From the NCBI RefSeq assembly GCF_964656455.1, contig NC_135718.1, positions 23,882,449 to 23,946,448 of the forward strand: a stretch of 64,000 nucleotides of DNA. Reading direction: 5' to 3'. Both the position numbers and the translations under genes were made by a program. The DNA comes from Halichoerus grypus. Taxonomy: Eukaryota > Chordata > Mammalia > Carnivora > Phocidae. The notes under the pieces are model-generated. The model had not been told where the DNA came from, searched no databases, and saw only the letters and a list, made by a program, of their open reading frames with translations. This document shows positions 50,401-63,406 of this stretch, in pieces. Position 1 is the stretch's first letter. Every line of letters begins with the position of its first letter.

Positions 50401-51229
50401 CGCAAACCTAAACGTGAGACTTCATAGGTAAACAATGGTGAAAACACTTCCCCGTGATTGAAACATTTTCATGTAATCTGGGCTGAATGTAACCGCATTC
50501 ATTATAAAAACACACATGCTATTCAGCATCAGCCATGCACCAGACGTTATAACAGAAATGCAGAGAGGACCAAGATGTAGAACCTGACCTCAAGCAGATG
50601 CCCAGTGGTGGTGGGAATGTCATACACTCTTGGCCTTCTCTGAAGCTGACTAAGGTCCCCGGTACAGGTACTGATAGGAATACAAAGGCTTATAGATGGG
50701 GGGGGGGGGGGCAATCCATGGAAATGTGTGGAACCTGAGTGGCTTGAAAGCAGTTTTTCCCTGAGGAAGGTGAGGACAGACAGTGGCCACGCTTACGGGG
50801 CTCTGCAGGGCACACCTAAGTTTTACCCAGAAGGAAATACAAAACTAGCACAAGATTTTAAGCAGGAAAAAGGGAGAATTAGAACTGACCAATGCAGAGA
50901 TTTGGTTGGGGAAGACCAGCTTCATTGTGTGATCACATTTGTCACAGAGGCAGCGTGAAAGGTGGATTTCGGTGGGGCAGGGGGAAGGCTTACGAGGTGG
51001 CTGTAACAATCTTAGGGAGGGCCTAAACTAACGAAGCAGGTCTTCCATGAGAACCCTATGAAATGGACTGGTGAAATATCAGGGAGGCAGAACCCATAGG
51101 GGATAAAGGAAAAGGGCATATCTTTAATATGTCAGATATCTGACTTACAAAATCCTCTGCTTCTTATTAGTGTGCTCATACAATCATAATCAAATACTCA
51201 TAATTAAATATGTGTGTAATTATTTATTC

Positions 51230-51375
51230 TATGCCAGTCTCTCTCATTAGAGCCCATAAGCTCCCAGAGGGCAGACACTGTGTCTTTCTTATGTATCACT
51301 TCATTTCTAGCACTTACTAAGTATTGATAGCACATGGTAGCTATCCAATAAAAGTTTCTGTATGAATGAATAGAT
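51230..51375 (+). mobile_element. L2 3' end
   Basis: cataagctcccagagggcag, acactgtgtctttcttatg and a tail with aatgaatagat. Confidence 0.7.
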
Positions 51376-51452
51376 GGAATAAGTACACACAGGAGAAGGA
51401 TGAAATTTTAGGGATATAATATAAGGTAGAGAAGCTGAGCTCAGTTCTGGAG

Positions 51453-51652
51453 GTTTTTTTTTTAATTTTTTTTAAGATTTATTTATTTGAAAGAGAGAGA
51501 ATGAGAGAGAGCACATGAGAGGGGGGAGGGTCAGAGGGAGAAGCAGACTCCCTGCTGAGCAAGGAGCCCGATGCAGGACTCGATCCCGGGACTCCAGGAT
51601 CATGACCTGAGCCGAAGGCAGTTGCTTAACCAACTGAGCCACCCAGGTGCCC
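51453..51652 (-). mobile_element. Can-SINE
   Basis: Antisense SINE, head ending caggtgcccc. Duplications ctcagttctggag (51440-51452) and ctcagttatagag (51653-51665). Confidence 0.9.
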
Positions 51653-54329
51653 CTCAGTTATAGAGTTTTAAAATGGGATCTTTCAGGGGAGGTACTTCAA
51701 AAAAGCAGTCCAGGGTTCAGTGAGTATGGGATGGGACTATGGATATAGACATCACCAATATGAAGAGAAGGGATAAGGTCACCTAGGAACCATGCAGAAT
51801 GCCAGGAGAACTTAGGATCATCAACATTTAAGGGTGGCAGGGGAAGGAGATCCAGAAAAGTGAATCAGAATAAAATACTCCACAGGGAAGAGTATCAGGT
51901 ATGGATTCTTTTCCAACAGTGTCAAAAGCTCCAGAAAGGTTTAAAAAAAAAAAAAAAAACAAGATAAAGTTGTAGAAATGTCTATTGGATTTGGCATGGA
52001 GGTGCTCCCTGGTAACAATGGCTAGAGGATTTTTGGTGGAATAGTGGGGAGAGGGGTGTGGGAAAGCAGAAGGCAGCTGACAGTGGGTTGAAGAGAGGAT
52101 AGGAAGCGACAAAAGAAATTAGAATTACAGATAACATTTTAAGAGTGTGACTGCGACACAGCAAAGAAGGATAAATCAGTATTTGGGGAAATGTAAAAAT
52201 TAAGGAAAACTGTCCTAAGGAAATTAAGGAAAAGGTTAATATCACTGTCATTATCATTATAATAAATTTTCTCAAGCATATTTCCCTCTCCTCCCTTTTA
52301 TTATTCAAAGTGGGATTAAACATTCTACTTTCAACTAAAGCAAACCCAGACTTAGGTAGGGAGAGCCTTTATTTGCAAGACTATTACAATAGGGAGAACA
52401 CTCTGGCTATCGTATCTGCAAGCCCCTCAGAGTGAAGGCAGGAAAGAATTATTTTTATGTAGAGAAAGTAAAACAAGGCTAGAGAGAACTGGGTGTGGGG
52501 AGCAGGGTGAGCAGGTGGCGCGAGAGGGGGCCATTGAACAGGAAACCGTCCTCCTTACAGTCAGGTGACTTTCAGGAGTGTGGTTAACAGGGGTTGTTCT
52601 GAGTTCTAGTGCCTGCTTGAGCGCCCAGGAGTGGGTCAAAGTTCAGGCGCTAGGCAGGGAAGGTGAAAAGCCAGACTAAGTCTGGTCAAGTCAAATTAGC
52701 CAGCATTTTGTCCAGATTGTCCCCCAGTGGGGACAAAGAGTTCAGTTAACCATTTATAAATAAAGAGTGAGGATTTGGTCCCGTCAAAGGTAAATAGGCA
52801 GGTTTCTGCATCTTAGCGAGGCGCATGGGGGAAGAGTGGTTTTTTGCAGTGAGCCACCTCCAGGAACACAAAAGAGTTGGGTATTTCTTAAACCTCGCTG
52901 TTCTCCAGAAGCACTGGGCTCAGTGAAGTTCAATGGTACTACGATGCCCATTTCACAGATAAGAAGACCTGGGCTCCTGGATAAGCAAGTGGCAGAGAGG
53001 GAAAGAAAGCTAAGGGCTTCTTGCTCAGAAGCTCCATTGCCTTTAGGCCAGGCTACCATGGCTCCCTGTCATCTGCCTCCTTGCCCCCTGCTGGTATGTG
53101 CCTTCCATGTCCCACCCTTCCTCCCCCCCACCCATGCCCAGGGACTGGTTATGGAGGACTCAGCACAAGGTTGCCGCTCCTAATAATGCCACTCATTATT
53201 AATGGTGTTCATTTCATTCTCTGCAAAACACTCCAAGCCACGGAGTGCCCCAGGGGAGCATGTTCTGAACAGACAGGCTGGGAGGAGAGGTGTGAGGGCA
53301 GTGATGACAGGGAGCTTCTCCTTGTTCTTGTTTTTAAGCAAGATACCCAACAGCAGCCGCAGCTCCTGGAACAGCAACAACTTGCTCAAAAGCCATTTCC
53401 ATTTTTAAACACTCCCACCCCCTCTGTCCTCACCTCCTTGGCCTAGGCTAGGAAAATCTGAGCCAATGCTGGCTAATAAAGGGGATCGATAACCATCCAG
53501 CTATTTTCACAGCAGCCCTCATATTAATGAAGCTGCTCTGGATGGACTTCTATAAAAGGGGCCGCATGGATGGTACTCCACCACGATAAATTGCCATGGG
53601 GTTACTGATCGTTAATGGAGTGTTCCAGGGTTGTGATCAATCCCAGGCTTCATTTGTCCCCACCTGCAGCCACACTGCCCAGGGGAGCAAACTGTTTGTT
53701 TTCCTCGGAAGGTTAAAAATACATAAGATATGCACACAATGCAGAGACAGAACAGACCTTACACAGGGGATATGGTTTGGAAAGTTCCCGAAATGCTTCT
53801 CCTGAGCCAATACATGGAAATCATCAAGTTACTGCAAGGGGTCTTTCTCCTTCAGAAAGAACATGATTACGAACTTCCCTTTCCTCATCTTCTCCAAGCA
53901 GGGATACTCCTTTCCTGCTTGGGCTTAGAATATCTGATGGGTACATCCTGTAATCACAATGCTATATAATGGTCTCATACCAACCAGTCACAGAGAGGGT
54001 AGAGAAAATGAGAAATTGATCCCATGGCCCCCAAGGCTACTTAATACAGTCCCTGCTCATCCCATCAGCCTCCTCTCTCTCTCTCTGCAACCCAGTCTCT
54101 TGAGATGATGTTTCATTTTGTTGAATGAACCATATTCTCTCTCTTAAAATAGGGCCTGTTTGTGTCTTTTCTATTGGTTTTCCAATCCTTGTTTGCAGGG
54201 TTAACTCCTTAATCCTCTTATATATCATCTTAAACCTTACCTTCTTAGGAAACTTGTCCTCAGTATCCATATAGGTAAGCTCCACCTATTATGTCACAAT
54301 GGTCCTTGAACTTCTATCCCTATAACACT

Positions 54330-54576
54330 TCCTACACCTACAATTGTTTGTTCAATGTCTCTCTTCTCAACCAGAATATAAGCTCCATGAAGGCAGACAC
54401 CATTTGTGGCTTCTTTTCTACTCTCTCCATAGAGCTTAATTTAGTGCCTGGCACAGAGTAAAAGCCTAAATGGGAGAAAGAACGGTTCAATGGATGAATA
54501 AAAGAAGGATCAAACAAATGAATGGATTCATGCATGCATATATGAATGAATGAATGAATGAATGAATGAATGAATA
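54330..54576 (+). mobile_element. L2 3' end with (TGAA)n tail
   Basis: The string ataagctccatgaaggcaga, then tagtgcctggcacagagtaa and the terminal tgaatgaatgaatgaatgaa at 54542-54576. This is the usual L2 terminus. Confidence 0.75.
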
Positions 54577-55377
54577 AAACAACCAGGGGTAGACAGTTAC
54601 CCACCTTCTTGTCCCATAATCCCTCCCACCTTGGTACTCATTTAGCCTTTCATGATGTTTCCCAGCACCAGTTTACAGACCCAAATCTCTGCAACATTAC
54701 ATTTGAGATGCGTCCAACCAGAGACTTGGCTTTTTTTTTGCAGCCTCATTAGGTGATGCAATTATATCCTGTCCATGTTCAGACTGAGGTTCTAAGATCC
54801 AGCTCCTCCAAGAAGTCATTGTTCACAAGGGATGGAATCCACAGGGTAAGTTTTATGATTTTCCAATAGAGGAGTTAAAATGCCATCATTTGATATTAAC
54901 GTTATAATAAATTATTCCTTTTTAATTACTCATAGTGGCAGAAAGGAGCAGAAACATAGGCAGTGCATTTACATTTGGCTTTAAAATGTGGAGAGAAGCA
55001 TGAACTCCACAAGACTCACCTGTGCACCTTTATGCACACATACAATAAAGTGTCTGGGCTCCCTCTGGGCCCTTCTGAGCCTGTCCCTCTATTTGGCAGT
55101 AAGGCCCTTGCAAGAGGGAGGAACTCCCAGAAGGGACTGAAGTGATACAGGATGTATGAGATACAGGGAATCAAAGCTCTTGCCTATATACCCTGCTGAG
55201 AGAGGAATAGAGAACCCAGGTTCAGGGCCATCAGCAGAGGCCAGAGTCCCACAGTGGCAAGTCAGGTTCAATGCCAGCTTGTCTCCCAGGCAGAAGTCAA
55301 ACTTCCCTGCCATCCAATGTGGTGGCCTCTCCCTGCTGCTTTGTCGGACAGGACCCAGGGCAGCAGGTTGGACATAC

Positions 55378-55467
55378 CTTGGGCAGGGAGTACTTGGGCA
55401 GCTTTATCTGGGTGAAGGCCTCTCTCCGATAGGACACGTAGTAGCTGGCTCTTCCACCAGTTGTCAC
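55378..55467 (-). CDS. SORCS3: SORCS3 exon (most upstream in window), VPS10p domain
   Basis: A 90-base exon (30 residues) begins VTTGGRASYYVSYRREAF and ends KYSLPK. The acceptor reads ...ctcttatgatccag just above 55467 and the donor is gtatgt below 55378. Both ends are phase 0. It encodes beta-propeller strands of the luminal VPS10p domain, which binds peptide ligands and neurotrophin-type partners in this receptor family. The preceding exon, which should end in a sequence like DEYIFIQ, was looked for up to 64000 and not found, so the upstream intron exceeds 8.5 kb. Identity as a SorCS exon is very secure; the choice of paralogue rests on the whole set of exons. Confidence 0.93.
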
Positions 55468-56774
55468 CTGGATCATAAGAGAAACACAGAGAAGTCAGAT
55501 GGCACCAGGGATCATGGCCAAGTTGGAAAGTATTAGCTTCTCCATCAACAGCCACAATAGGTTTGTGATAACCTTTCAGAGAGTATCCCTTGCTGGCCCT
55601 GAGCCTCCAGTCCCACAGCACTGAGTTGCTCCCATGTCATGACATTTAGACAACAAACGAGCAATGACAACAGTGTTTCCCAGTGGTTGGCATTTTCGGT
55701 GAGAGCAGAGACTCTGTATTTGGTCACTGTGCTCTGCATATGTACACACCTAATAAATAGTTTCAACTGCAAACAGAAGCTACTGATGTGGGTGGGATGT
55801 ACCAAAGATTGATTTATTCTGCCTTAAAAGAAGTTTCTAATCCATTGTCATCATGACATGATTGTGAAATAGATTTTTTTTCTGAATCTAAATAACTACT
55901 ATTGCTCAAAAGCTCTTGTTACTTTGAAATTAATTTCATTTCTGATCTGAGCACAATTTTTTTTTCCTTCATATTTACAAATCCATGCATTGAGTGGGTG
56001 CTTTTTGGTTCTTTCCATGTGCAAGTTATTGAAAGGAATCGAGGGTCAGAGGAAGAACACTGGATCGGGAAGTGAGAAATGCTGGGTCTGAGTCCCAGCT
56101 CCGCCATCTGATGGCTGGGGGAGTCAAGCTCTGTAATCTCACTTGGGAAGGATGGATTCTTATAGGAACCTGGAAGCCACTCCAAGAAATGGTCCTCTGG
56201 CCTGGGCTTGTTGAAAAGTCCTACCAACATGGCACAGCCCTGCAGATGGCTGCTCTCAGCCCAATCGCCCTAACTCGGGGGGACATTAATATTCACCAGA
56301 GATGACACCAGAGGCTGTTCAGAGAAAATAGCAGGACGACAATAGCAACCCGGCCTCTGTGCCGAGGAGGCAATTACTGGAGGCCTCTGCTCTGTTCTCA
56401 CCAAGCACTTGCTGGAGGCGGGCCGGTCCTCCCACTCCAGTCCAAACCTGGCGCCCATCCACAGCGGCTGTGGAGAACAGGCGAGGTGTCACATCTCTAT
56501 TGAAAACCACCCATTGCTCCTCACTCCAAGAGATGGCATCTCCCATGGCTCTCCCTAGCTCTGCACAGACTGGAAGCACACAGACTGCCAGGCAGAGCAA
56601 ATGTTAGAGTCCACATGAAGGCAGAACCTTGGAAAAAACTTGGTGCAAAGACTTAAGCTATGAATCAAGAGGAGAGACTGGTTTGGTCCCTAGCGTTCAG
56701 CTCTATCCCCACATCTCTATTTCCTAATCAGAGCCATTCATCTCTTGTATTCCAGGACTTTTGTTTCTCTGTTT

Positions 56775-56955
56775 TTTCTTAAGATTTTATTTATTTGAAA
56801 GAGAGAGCACACAAGCAGGGAGAGGGGCAACGGGAGAGGGAGAAGCAGACTCCCCACTGAGCAGGGAGCCTGACACTGAGCTCGATCCCAGGACCCTGGG
56901 ATCATGACCTGAGCCAAGGGCAGACAGTTACCAGACTGAGCCACCCAGGTGCCCC
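56775..56955 (-). mobile_element. Can-SINE
   Basis: Antisense SINE: ttaagattttatttatttga, purine stretch and head ending caggtgcccc. The flanking duplication is poorly defined because both sides are T-rich. Confidence 0.88.
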
Positions 56956-57169
56956 TGGTTTTTGTTTTTTTGATAAGGCATCTGTTCTGAATCTATATCG
57001 TTCTGCACTGGCTTAGAAGTGGGGCATTCACATATTAAGATCAATGAGTTGCTAAGAAGGCTTTTTCTTTTTAAAATAAATTTCGACTGCATAGAATCAG
57101 ATTAAAATATAATCTTTGGTACTAAATACACAATCACCACTAGTCCTTGTTTGATCCTATTTGTTTATT

Positions 57170-57765
57170 TTTCTTTCTCCCTCCCTTCCTTCCTTTCCTT
57201 CCTTCCTTCTTTCCTTCTTTCCTTCCTTCCTTTCCCTCTCTCTCTTATTTTTTTAAGTCCAGTCTAGCTAACATACAGTGTTATGTTAGTTTCAGGTATA
57301 CAATATAGTGATTCAACAATTCTATATATTCCTCAGTGCTCATCAAGATAAGTATCCTCTTAATCCCCATCACCTATTTCACCATTCCGCCCACTCAGCT
57401 CCCCTCTGGCAACCATCTGTTTGTTCTTTGTAGTTAAGAGTCTGTTTTATGGTTTGTCTTTTCTTCTTTGTTCATTTGTTTGTTTCTTAAATTCCACATA
57501 TGGATGAAATCATATGGTATTTGTTTTTCTCTAACTGACTTATTTCACTGAGCATAATACTCTCTAGATCCATCCATGTTGTTGCAAATGGTTAGATCTC
57601 ATTATTTTTTATGGCTGAGTAATGTTCCATTGTATATATATACCACATCTTCTTTATCCACTCATCTATTGATGGACACTTGGGCTGCTTCCATAATTTG
57701 GCTCTTGTAAGTAATGCTGCAATAAACATAGGCATGCATATCATCTTTTTGAATTAGTGTTTTAA
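57170..57765 (-). mobile_element. 5'-truncated L1 with a CCTT/CTTT tract
   Basis: Antisense L1 3' UTR and end of ORF2: acatacagtgttatgttagt, ccccatcacctatttcacc, catccatgttgttgcaaatgg, gttccattgtatatatatacc. A pyrimidine microsatellite (57174-57245) lies at its 3' (tail) end. Confidence 0.85.
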
Positions 57766-57942
57766 TCATAAATTATAAAACCAACACATGTACGCCTCTC
57801 AACCCAAGAACTGGAACAGTAGTTTTTAAACTTGAGCTGCATCAGAATCACTTGGAAAGCTGCTTAAAACTCAGACTCCTGGGCCCCACCTACAGAGTCT
57901 TTGAGTTGATCAATCTGGGGTGAGGTCCAAAAATTGTCTTTT

Positions 57943-58137
57943 TTTTTTTTTTAATTTTATTTATTTATTTGAAAGAGAGAGAATGAGAGAGAGAGCACAT
58001 GAGAGGGGGGAGGGTCAGAGGGAGAAGCAGGCTTCCCGCCAAGCAGGGAGACCCATGCGGGACTCGATCCCAGGACTCCAGGATCATGACCTGAGCCGAA
58101 GGCAGTCGCTTAACCAACTGAGCCACTCAGGCGCCCC
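57943..58137 (-). mobile_element. Can-SINE
   Basis: Antisense SINE with head ending caggcgcccc. Duplications aaaattgtctttt and agaattgtctttt flank it. Confidence 0.9.
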
Positions 58138-58329
58138 AAGAATTGTCTTTTCTAATGAGTTTCCAGATAATGTTGATGCTGCTGGTCTGGGGACCCCACT
58201 CCGAGCAGCTCAGAACTAGAACTTTAAAGACAATTGACATACACTTCTAAAGTGCTTCCATGCCCTACACCTGTCCTGACCCTGGCCTCCTTCTCAGATA
58301 TAGCTATTTTCCTGATTTTGTGTTGACAA

Positions 58330-58495
58330 TGATGATAACTTTTTTTTTAATTGGGGTGAAATTCCTATTACATAAAAATAACCATCTAAAGATGTACAAT
58401 TCAGTGACATTTAGCACATTTGCAGTGTTACACAACCTCTACCCAATTCTAAATGATTTTCATCACCCCCAAAGGAGATCTCATACCCAGTAATG
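58330..58495 (-). mobile_element. old L1 3' fragment
   Basis: gatgtacaattcagtgacat, tttgcagtgttacacaacct and catcacccccaaaggagatc match the antisense of ancient L1 3' ends. Confidence 0.6.
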
Positions 58496-60929
58496 AAGTT
58501 TTTAAACCCCAAAGTATACGCTCTGGTCACTTATCATATGCTTAAAAAACAGCTCTCTACAGGACACCATAAATGTCACCAAGCTTGCCTTGGGGAAGAA
58601 AAGCGGCATCAGAGAAGGCTAGTCCTGTCACTGAATGCTGGCCAGAGCATAGCAATTAAAAGAAGCTTCTCCTGAGAAGATCCAGTTGGCTCCATAGAGA
58701 ATAAGGTGAGAGCATCGCCAAGCATCTGATCAGCGCCATAGAACAAAACTGGGTCCCTTTGGGTTTCCAAATCACCAAGAGCCAAAGGAGAACAGAGTGT
58801 TCTCCTCAACAGGGTGATGGACCCCACCAACTCGGGAACTCAGCCCAGCCATGCCTGATACAGCCCTGCACAAGCACAGACCCTCTCTCTCACAAGCTCA
58901 CACACATAACCTGAGGGACTTTGTGTTTGAGTAATCAAGATGGAGATTACACTCCAGATACATGATGGGATGAACCAAACCACTAAGGGGCTGATGAAGC
59001 CCCAGGAGCCCAGAGGTTCTTCCAGTACCTATGATACCAGAGTATCTGCCAGTGATACCAAGCCGGCTCCTACAGTTCTGCTTTGTCCTGGTTGTATGCT
59101 TCTCTGTACCTGCTACCATCTAATTCATGGTTTAACCTCACTGTAAGACTCATGGGTTCATAGAAGGGTTTTGGATGCCACCAATTCATTACAATTTCTC
59201 TCTCCTCTCAACTCTGTTCTCTCTATTCCTACAGCCCTTTCAACATTTACTCTTGTGGGACACAAAGTCCTTCAATCTTTCCTCCATGTCTTCTTATAAG
59301 ATTTCAACCTCCCTGATTCCTAGGCAGTGCTGGTCTCGTGGCAAGTGATTGGTGAATACATAATAATAAAAGTAATGACACAATGGTCATCGATGGAGTT
59401 CACTTACCATGCTCCAGAACTGCATGTAGCCATTATATAAATTATCCAGTTTAATCCTCATATCAACCCTTCAGAGACTATAAGGTACTGAGTGACTTGC
59501 CCAAGATAAGACGAATTTGAACCTAGCAAAGTTTGGCTCTAGACCTGTTATCCCTCCTGCTAGGACTAAGAAGGGTCTCCATTCACCTCACTCGTCTCAC
59601 TGTAACAACAATACATTTTCTTGACTTGAAGATGTTTTTTTAAAAACATACAAAAATCTCCGTAACTGGCATGTGTATATATGTTTATCTTTCTTCATAT
59701 TCCAGAAAATCTGTTATGACATTGATGACTTATCTTAAAAATGATGTCTTCATAGAAGAGAGGATGCGAGGTAATAAGAACAAGATTCATAATAACTACC
59801 ATGCAATGAAAGCTTATTACACAGAAAATGGGACAATAAGCAGTTTATGCACCACACTTTATTTGATTCTAATTATATCTGATGTAATATATAGTACCTC
59901 TACAGGTCAGGAAATTGAGGCTCAGAGTGGTCAACTAACCTGCTCGACATCACACAGCTTTTCATTGTTACAGCCAATCTGTGACCCTCCCCTGTGTCCA
60001 AGCCCTTAACTAGGAATAAGTGCACCCCCAAAATATCAGGTACAGAGCAGGGGCTCAATACTCATTGACAAACTGAATAATAAATTGCGGGGATTAATCC
60101 ACTCAACCAGAAACACTTTGGGTGTGATTTCCTCTGTTGTTTAGTGACTAAACCATGGACTCACAGAGGAGCTCTCCATTCCCACCCAGTCCCTCGGTGG
60201 TCACAGGAACTTATCTCCAGTACTCCCCACTTTGGGAGCCAGATCCTCAGGGTGTTGGGAGGATACCAAGCTGATGCATTTGCCTCTCCACTATTATTTG
60301 CATGATTCTCTGGCAAACACACAAGGAAAGAATGAAGTTTAGCGACTATTAATCTATTTTGATGAACTTTTCTCTTCCTCACAAGCAAATCTGCTGGCAT
60401 TGTAAATCCCAGAGATTATTACCATTTTCCCTTTCAGTGACACCTTTTATTTTACATATGATGAATATCATCCAATTATTTGCTCTGGGCCCATCCGTCA
60501 TGCTAAACACTGAATTAGCTGGGTCTTTTCCTCACTAATGACTGGCTCGTTAATCTGATTTTCTGGATTTCCATTTTACAGGTTTAACTGGGCTCCTGGC
60601 CAGTGAAAATGATTCCTTTGGACAAATGCACTGACCATTAAACACATCTGTCTCTTCTGACTTGTTCCCATTCTTGCCGTAGCCAAGTCTAACCTGACAT
60701 ATCTTTTATTTTTTCATTTCTCCTTGATTCTGGAAGATAGCTTGCCCTGGAGGAGAGAGAGAAATCTGCAAAAAAAAAAAAAAAAAAAAAGGAACCAAAG
60801 CGCCTGGAGTCATGTTGAGCCTGTTTCTGCCATAGATAGAAGAAAACCTGTAATATCTCTAGAACTCATAAGTGGGCATAGGTAATCTGAAAAGAGAAGC
60901 AAAAAATAACATTTTCAGGTGTCCACTCT

Positions 60930-61225
60930 GTTGAGTGCTTTATATTCATGATATTATTTAATAGCCACACTAGTAATAATTACTATTATTGTTGTTAGTA
61001 ATATTAGTAGTACCCTACAAGGTATAAATATTAATAACATTCTCTGAGTATTTAGTATATGCCAAGCCCTGTTCCTCCGAACATATTAGCCTTCTATTTT
61101 ATGTTCAGGTGAGAAACTGAGCCATGGGGAAGTTACACAACATACTCAAAGACACACAGCAAGTAAATGGTGAAGCTGGAATTTGAACCCAAGTTTATCT
61201 GACTGCAAAGCTTATGCTGGTCCCT
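60930..61225 (+). mobile_element. MIR-like SINE
   Basis: gaaactgagccatggggaag, acacacagcaagtaaatggtg and tttgaacccaagtttatctg follow the MIR core. Confidence 0.6.
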
Positions 61226-62209
61226 CAGGCTTGGTCAGGTTTTCAAACCTCTGTGGAGGGGAATGGATCCCATGTCACTCAACTTCCCACTTCCCAGGTA
61301 AGATGCCTACCAACAAGGCAGATCTTTTTATGTGAGGGATCATATCAGTGTCTCAGCCCTGAGAAATCAATGCTCTATTGTTGCACGGGAGCGAACAGTG
61401 TTGCTACTAGAATTTGTGAATAAGAGGGATCAGAGTGGAAAGAATTTCGGCTGCACAAGAAATGTAGGAAATGACATTTAGAAGGTTTCTCAGCTAGAGG
61501 ACCTTGCTGGGCCCAATATGATGTGACTAACCTGCCTAAGCAAGAGAAGTGGCCACCTGTACGGGCCTCCATCAGTGATTCCCACACAGCCTCTGCAGCA
61601 TGCCCTCCTCCTTCAGGAAACAAAAGGGAACCCCACAGTTGTTAGGATGCACAATTAACTTTTCTAATTTCCTTGCTCATTAATTCTATTCAGATTATTT
61701 AAAATAAATCTTGACGTTGTTAGGCCTTTCTCTTCCTCTCCACCTACATAATTCCTTCCAAGATCACATTTCTTTTTCAAGAACAAAGGAGCAGGATTTG
61801 AATGCTGGACCACAAAGTCGATAAATAGCCACAGGTCTCATCAGGAAGTTGCCCTAAGTGTTGGGAGGTCCTGGGGGCTTCTGCACGGCACGTCACATTG
61901 CCCTTGCCAACTTAAGCTCATTTTCCAAAAATGTTTTGCTAAGGCACCACACTAGAGGTCTGAATCCAAATTTGTGGGATGGCATTTGGAACAACACGAC
62001 ATCTTACCAGCAAGCCATCTCCTCTGCTAGACTCTTTGATGTTGAATTTAGTGTTTGTCAAACTGGTGTTTGCTCATTTTATGTCCTGGAGGCTGTGTGA
62101 TATTAATGTAATATGCAGTTTTATCTGCCTGTTTCTAGAAAGAGTGGGTCTATTACCTACCATGCATACACTGTGCTGAGGCTGAACCTCCTTTGAAACA
62201 GATTTGCAC

Positions 62210-62264
62210 ATAAAATCTTTTACTGGGGCCCTAACACAATAAAATCTTTTACTGGGGCCCTAAC
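62210..62264. repeat. 29-bp-period tandem duplication
   Basis: ataaaatcttttactggggc plus ccctaac-type continuation occurs twice, starting at 62210 and 62239, with 26 identical bases in each copy. Confidence 0.92.
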
Positions 62265-62347
62265 GTAACAACCCCAAAATAACCTCACCAAGAATAGATT
62301 TGGAATAAGAGAGTCGACACTGAAGCCAATATAATGCTCTCAATTTG

Positions 62348-62349
<2 letters not shown>

Positions 62350-62395
<46 letters not shown>
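62350..62395. repeat. (GT)n microsatellite, 46 bp
   Basis: An uninterrupted gt tract. Confidence 0.95.
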
Positions 62396-62396
<1 letters not shown>

Positions 62397-62714
62397 TAAG
62401 GGAGGGGCTGGAGGGAAGGTGAATACTGAGGTTGGCCAAAACATACTGACAAAGAACTGCCACCTTCACCAACCCTTGCCAAGGCTTCTTGGAACCTTCA
62501 CTGCCAGCTGGGAATGGTAGGAAGGGAGAGAAAAGGTGGTGAGTTAGAAAAGCATGGTGGATAAGACACCTATGCAGACATGTCCAGACCATCCACAGCA
62601 CTAGAAGAGGAATCTGTCCGTCTGAACCTGAGTCTGTTTTTTGAAATACAATCAAGGTCTGGACTTGATAAGTTTCCAATTACACTTTTTTCAAAGAGGA
62701 CTCTTCCTCTGATT

Positions 62715-62950
62715 TTTTAGCATTATAGTACATTGGTTGGGATCCCAGACTTGTGCTTAAATCCTGCGTCTGCCACTTGCTGGTTTGGTGATCCTGGACA
62801 GGTAATTACTTTAACCTTTCTTCTGGAAAGTGGAGACATCAATATTACCCATCAACATGTTGTCATGAGGAGTAAACACAGTACAGCACATAAAAAGTGT
62901 TAGCCCTGAAGCCGGCGCATACTAAGTGCTCACTGCATAGAACTTGCCTC
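62715..62950 (+). mobile_element. MIR-like SINE
   Basis: ctgccacttgctggtttggtg, gatcctggacaggtaattac and aagtgttagccctg follow a MIR in plus orientation. Confidence 0.6.
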
Positions 62951-63206
62951 TGCTGAGCTAGAGGGCAGTTGCCTGCACCCATGTAACATCTTGGGGCCAG
63001 CTGGGGGTTGACCATGGTGGCAGTTTATATATGCCAACTGGAGCTTTAGGAAGTGCTGGCATAGCCACATGGGCTACCTGGTCAGAAGTGACCAGGGACA
63101 GAGGACTGAAATTCTTGGGGCCTTAAGGAAGGATGACTTCATGGATAAGACACCTATGTGTTTTGTGCCAGAGACTGAACCATTAATGGCTGTAGGACTT
63201 ACCTTC

Positions 63207-63406
63207 TTTTTTTAAGATTTTTATTTATTTATTTGAGAGAGAGAGAGAGAGAGCAAGAGAGCACAAGCTGGGGGAGCTGCAGGAAGAGAGAAAAGCAGGC
63301 TCCCCACTGAGCAGGGAGCCTGACACGGGGCTCGATCCCAGGACCCTGAGATCATGACCTGAACCAAAGGCAGCTGCTTAACCGACTGAGCCGCCCAGGT
63401 GCCCCC
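63207..63406 (-). mobile_element. Can-SINE
   Basis: Antisense SINE with head ending caggtgccccc. Duplications aggacttaccttc (63194-63206) and aagacttatcttt (from 63407). Confidence 0.88.

Larger units (their letters stand above)
47434..55377 (-). other. SORCS3 intron, 7.9 kb
   Basis: Contents: MIR-like sequence (48055-48390), a 14-G run (50698-50711), L2 tails (51230-51375 and 54330-54576), a SINE (51453-51652), and a repeat-free, TAAT-rich stretch at 53170-53680 flagged below as a possible enhancer. No coding exon was found. Confidence 0.75.
10349..55467 (-). other. SORCS3: SORCS3 gene, internal segment (7 exons and 6 complete introns)
   Basis: Seven exons on the minus strand splice together in one open frame. 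The introns between them measure 7944, 15789, 1533, 5723, 3097 and 10236 bases in gene order. The joined peptide contains VPS10-family Asp-box motifs and is collinear with SorCS proteins. I judge SORCS3 over SORCS1 because strings such as YISDVRGIYFTLAMENIK, GNIGPELSYTDIGVF and KYGFTSVPLFVDG match my memory of SorCS3. This was not searched. SorCS3 is a type I membrane sorting receptor expressed mainly in neurons. The segment corresponds to roughly residues 425-690 of about 1220, inside the ten-bladed VPS10p propeller. The signal peptide, propeptide, leucine-rich/PKD region, membrane segment and tail are not in the window. Confidence 0.9.

Noticed and set aside
53548..53562. TATA-like ctataaaaggggcc
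   Set aside because: An isolated motif without CpG context or an open frame. More likely chance, or part of a conserved element, than a promoter.
54542..54576. Direct TGAA repeats considered as a CRISPR-like or regulatory array
   Set aside because: It is the simple tetranucleotide tail of an L2 element in a mammalian intron.
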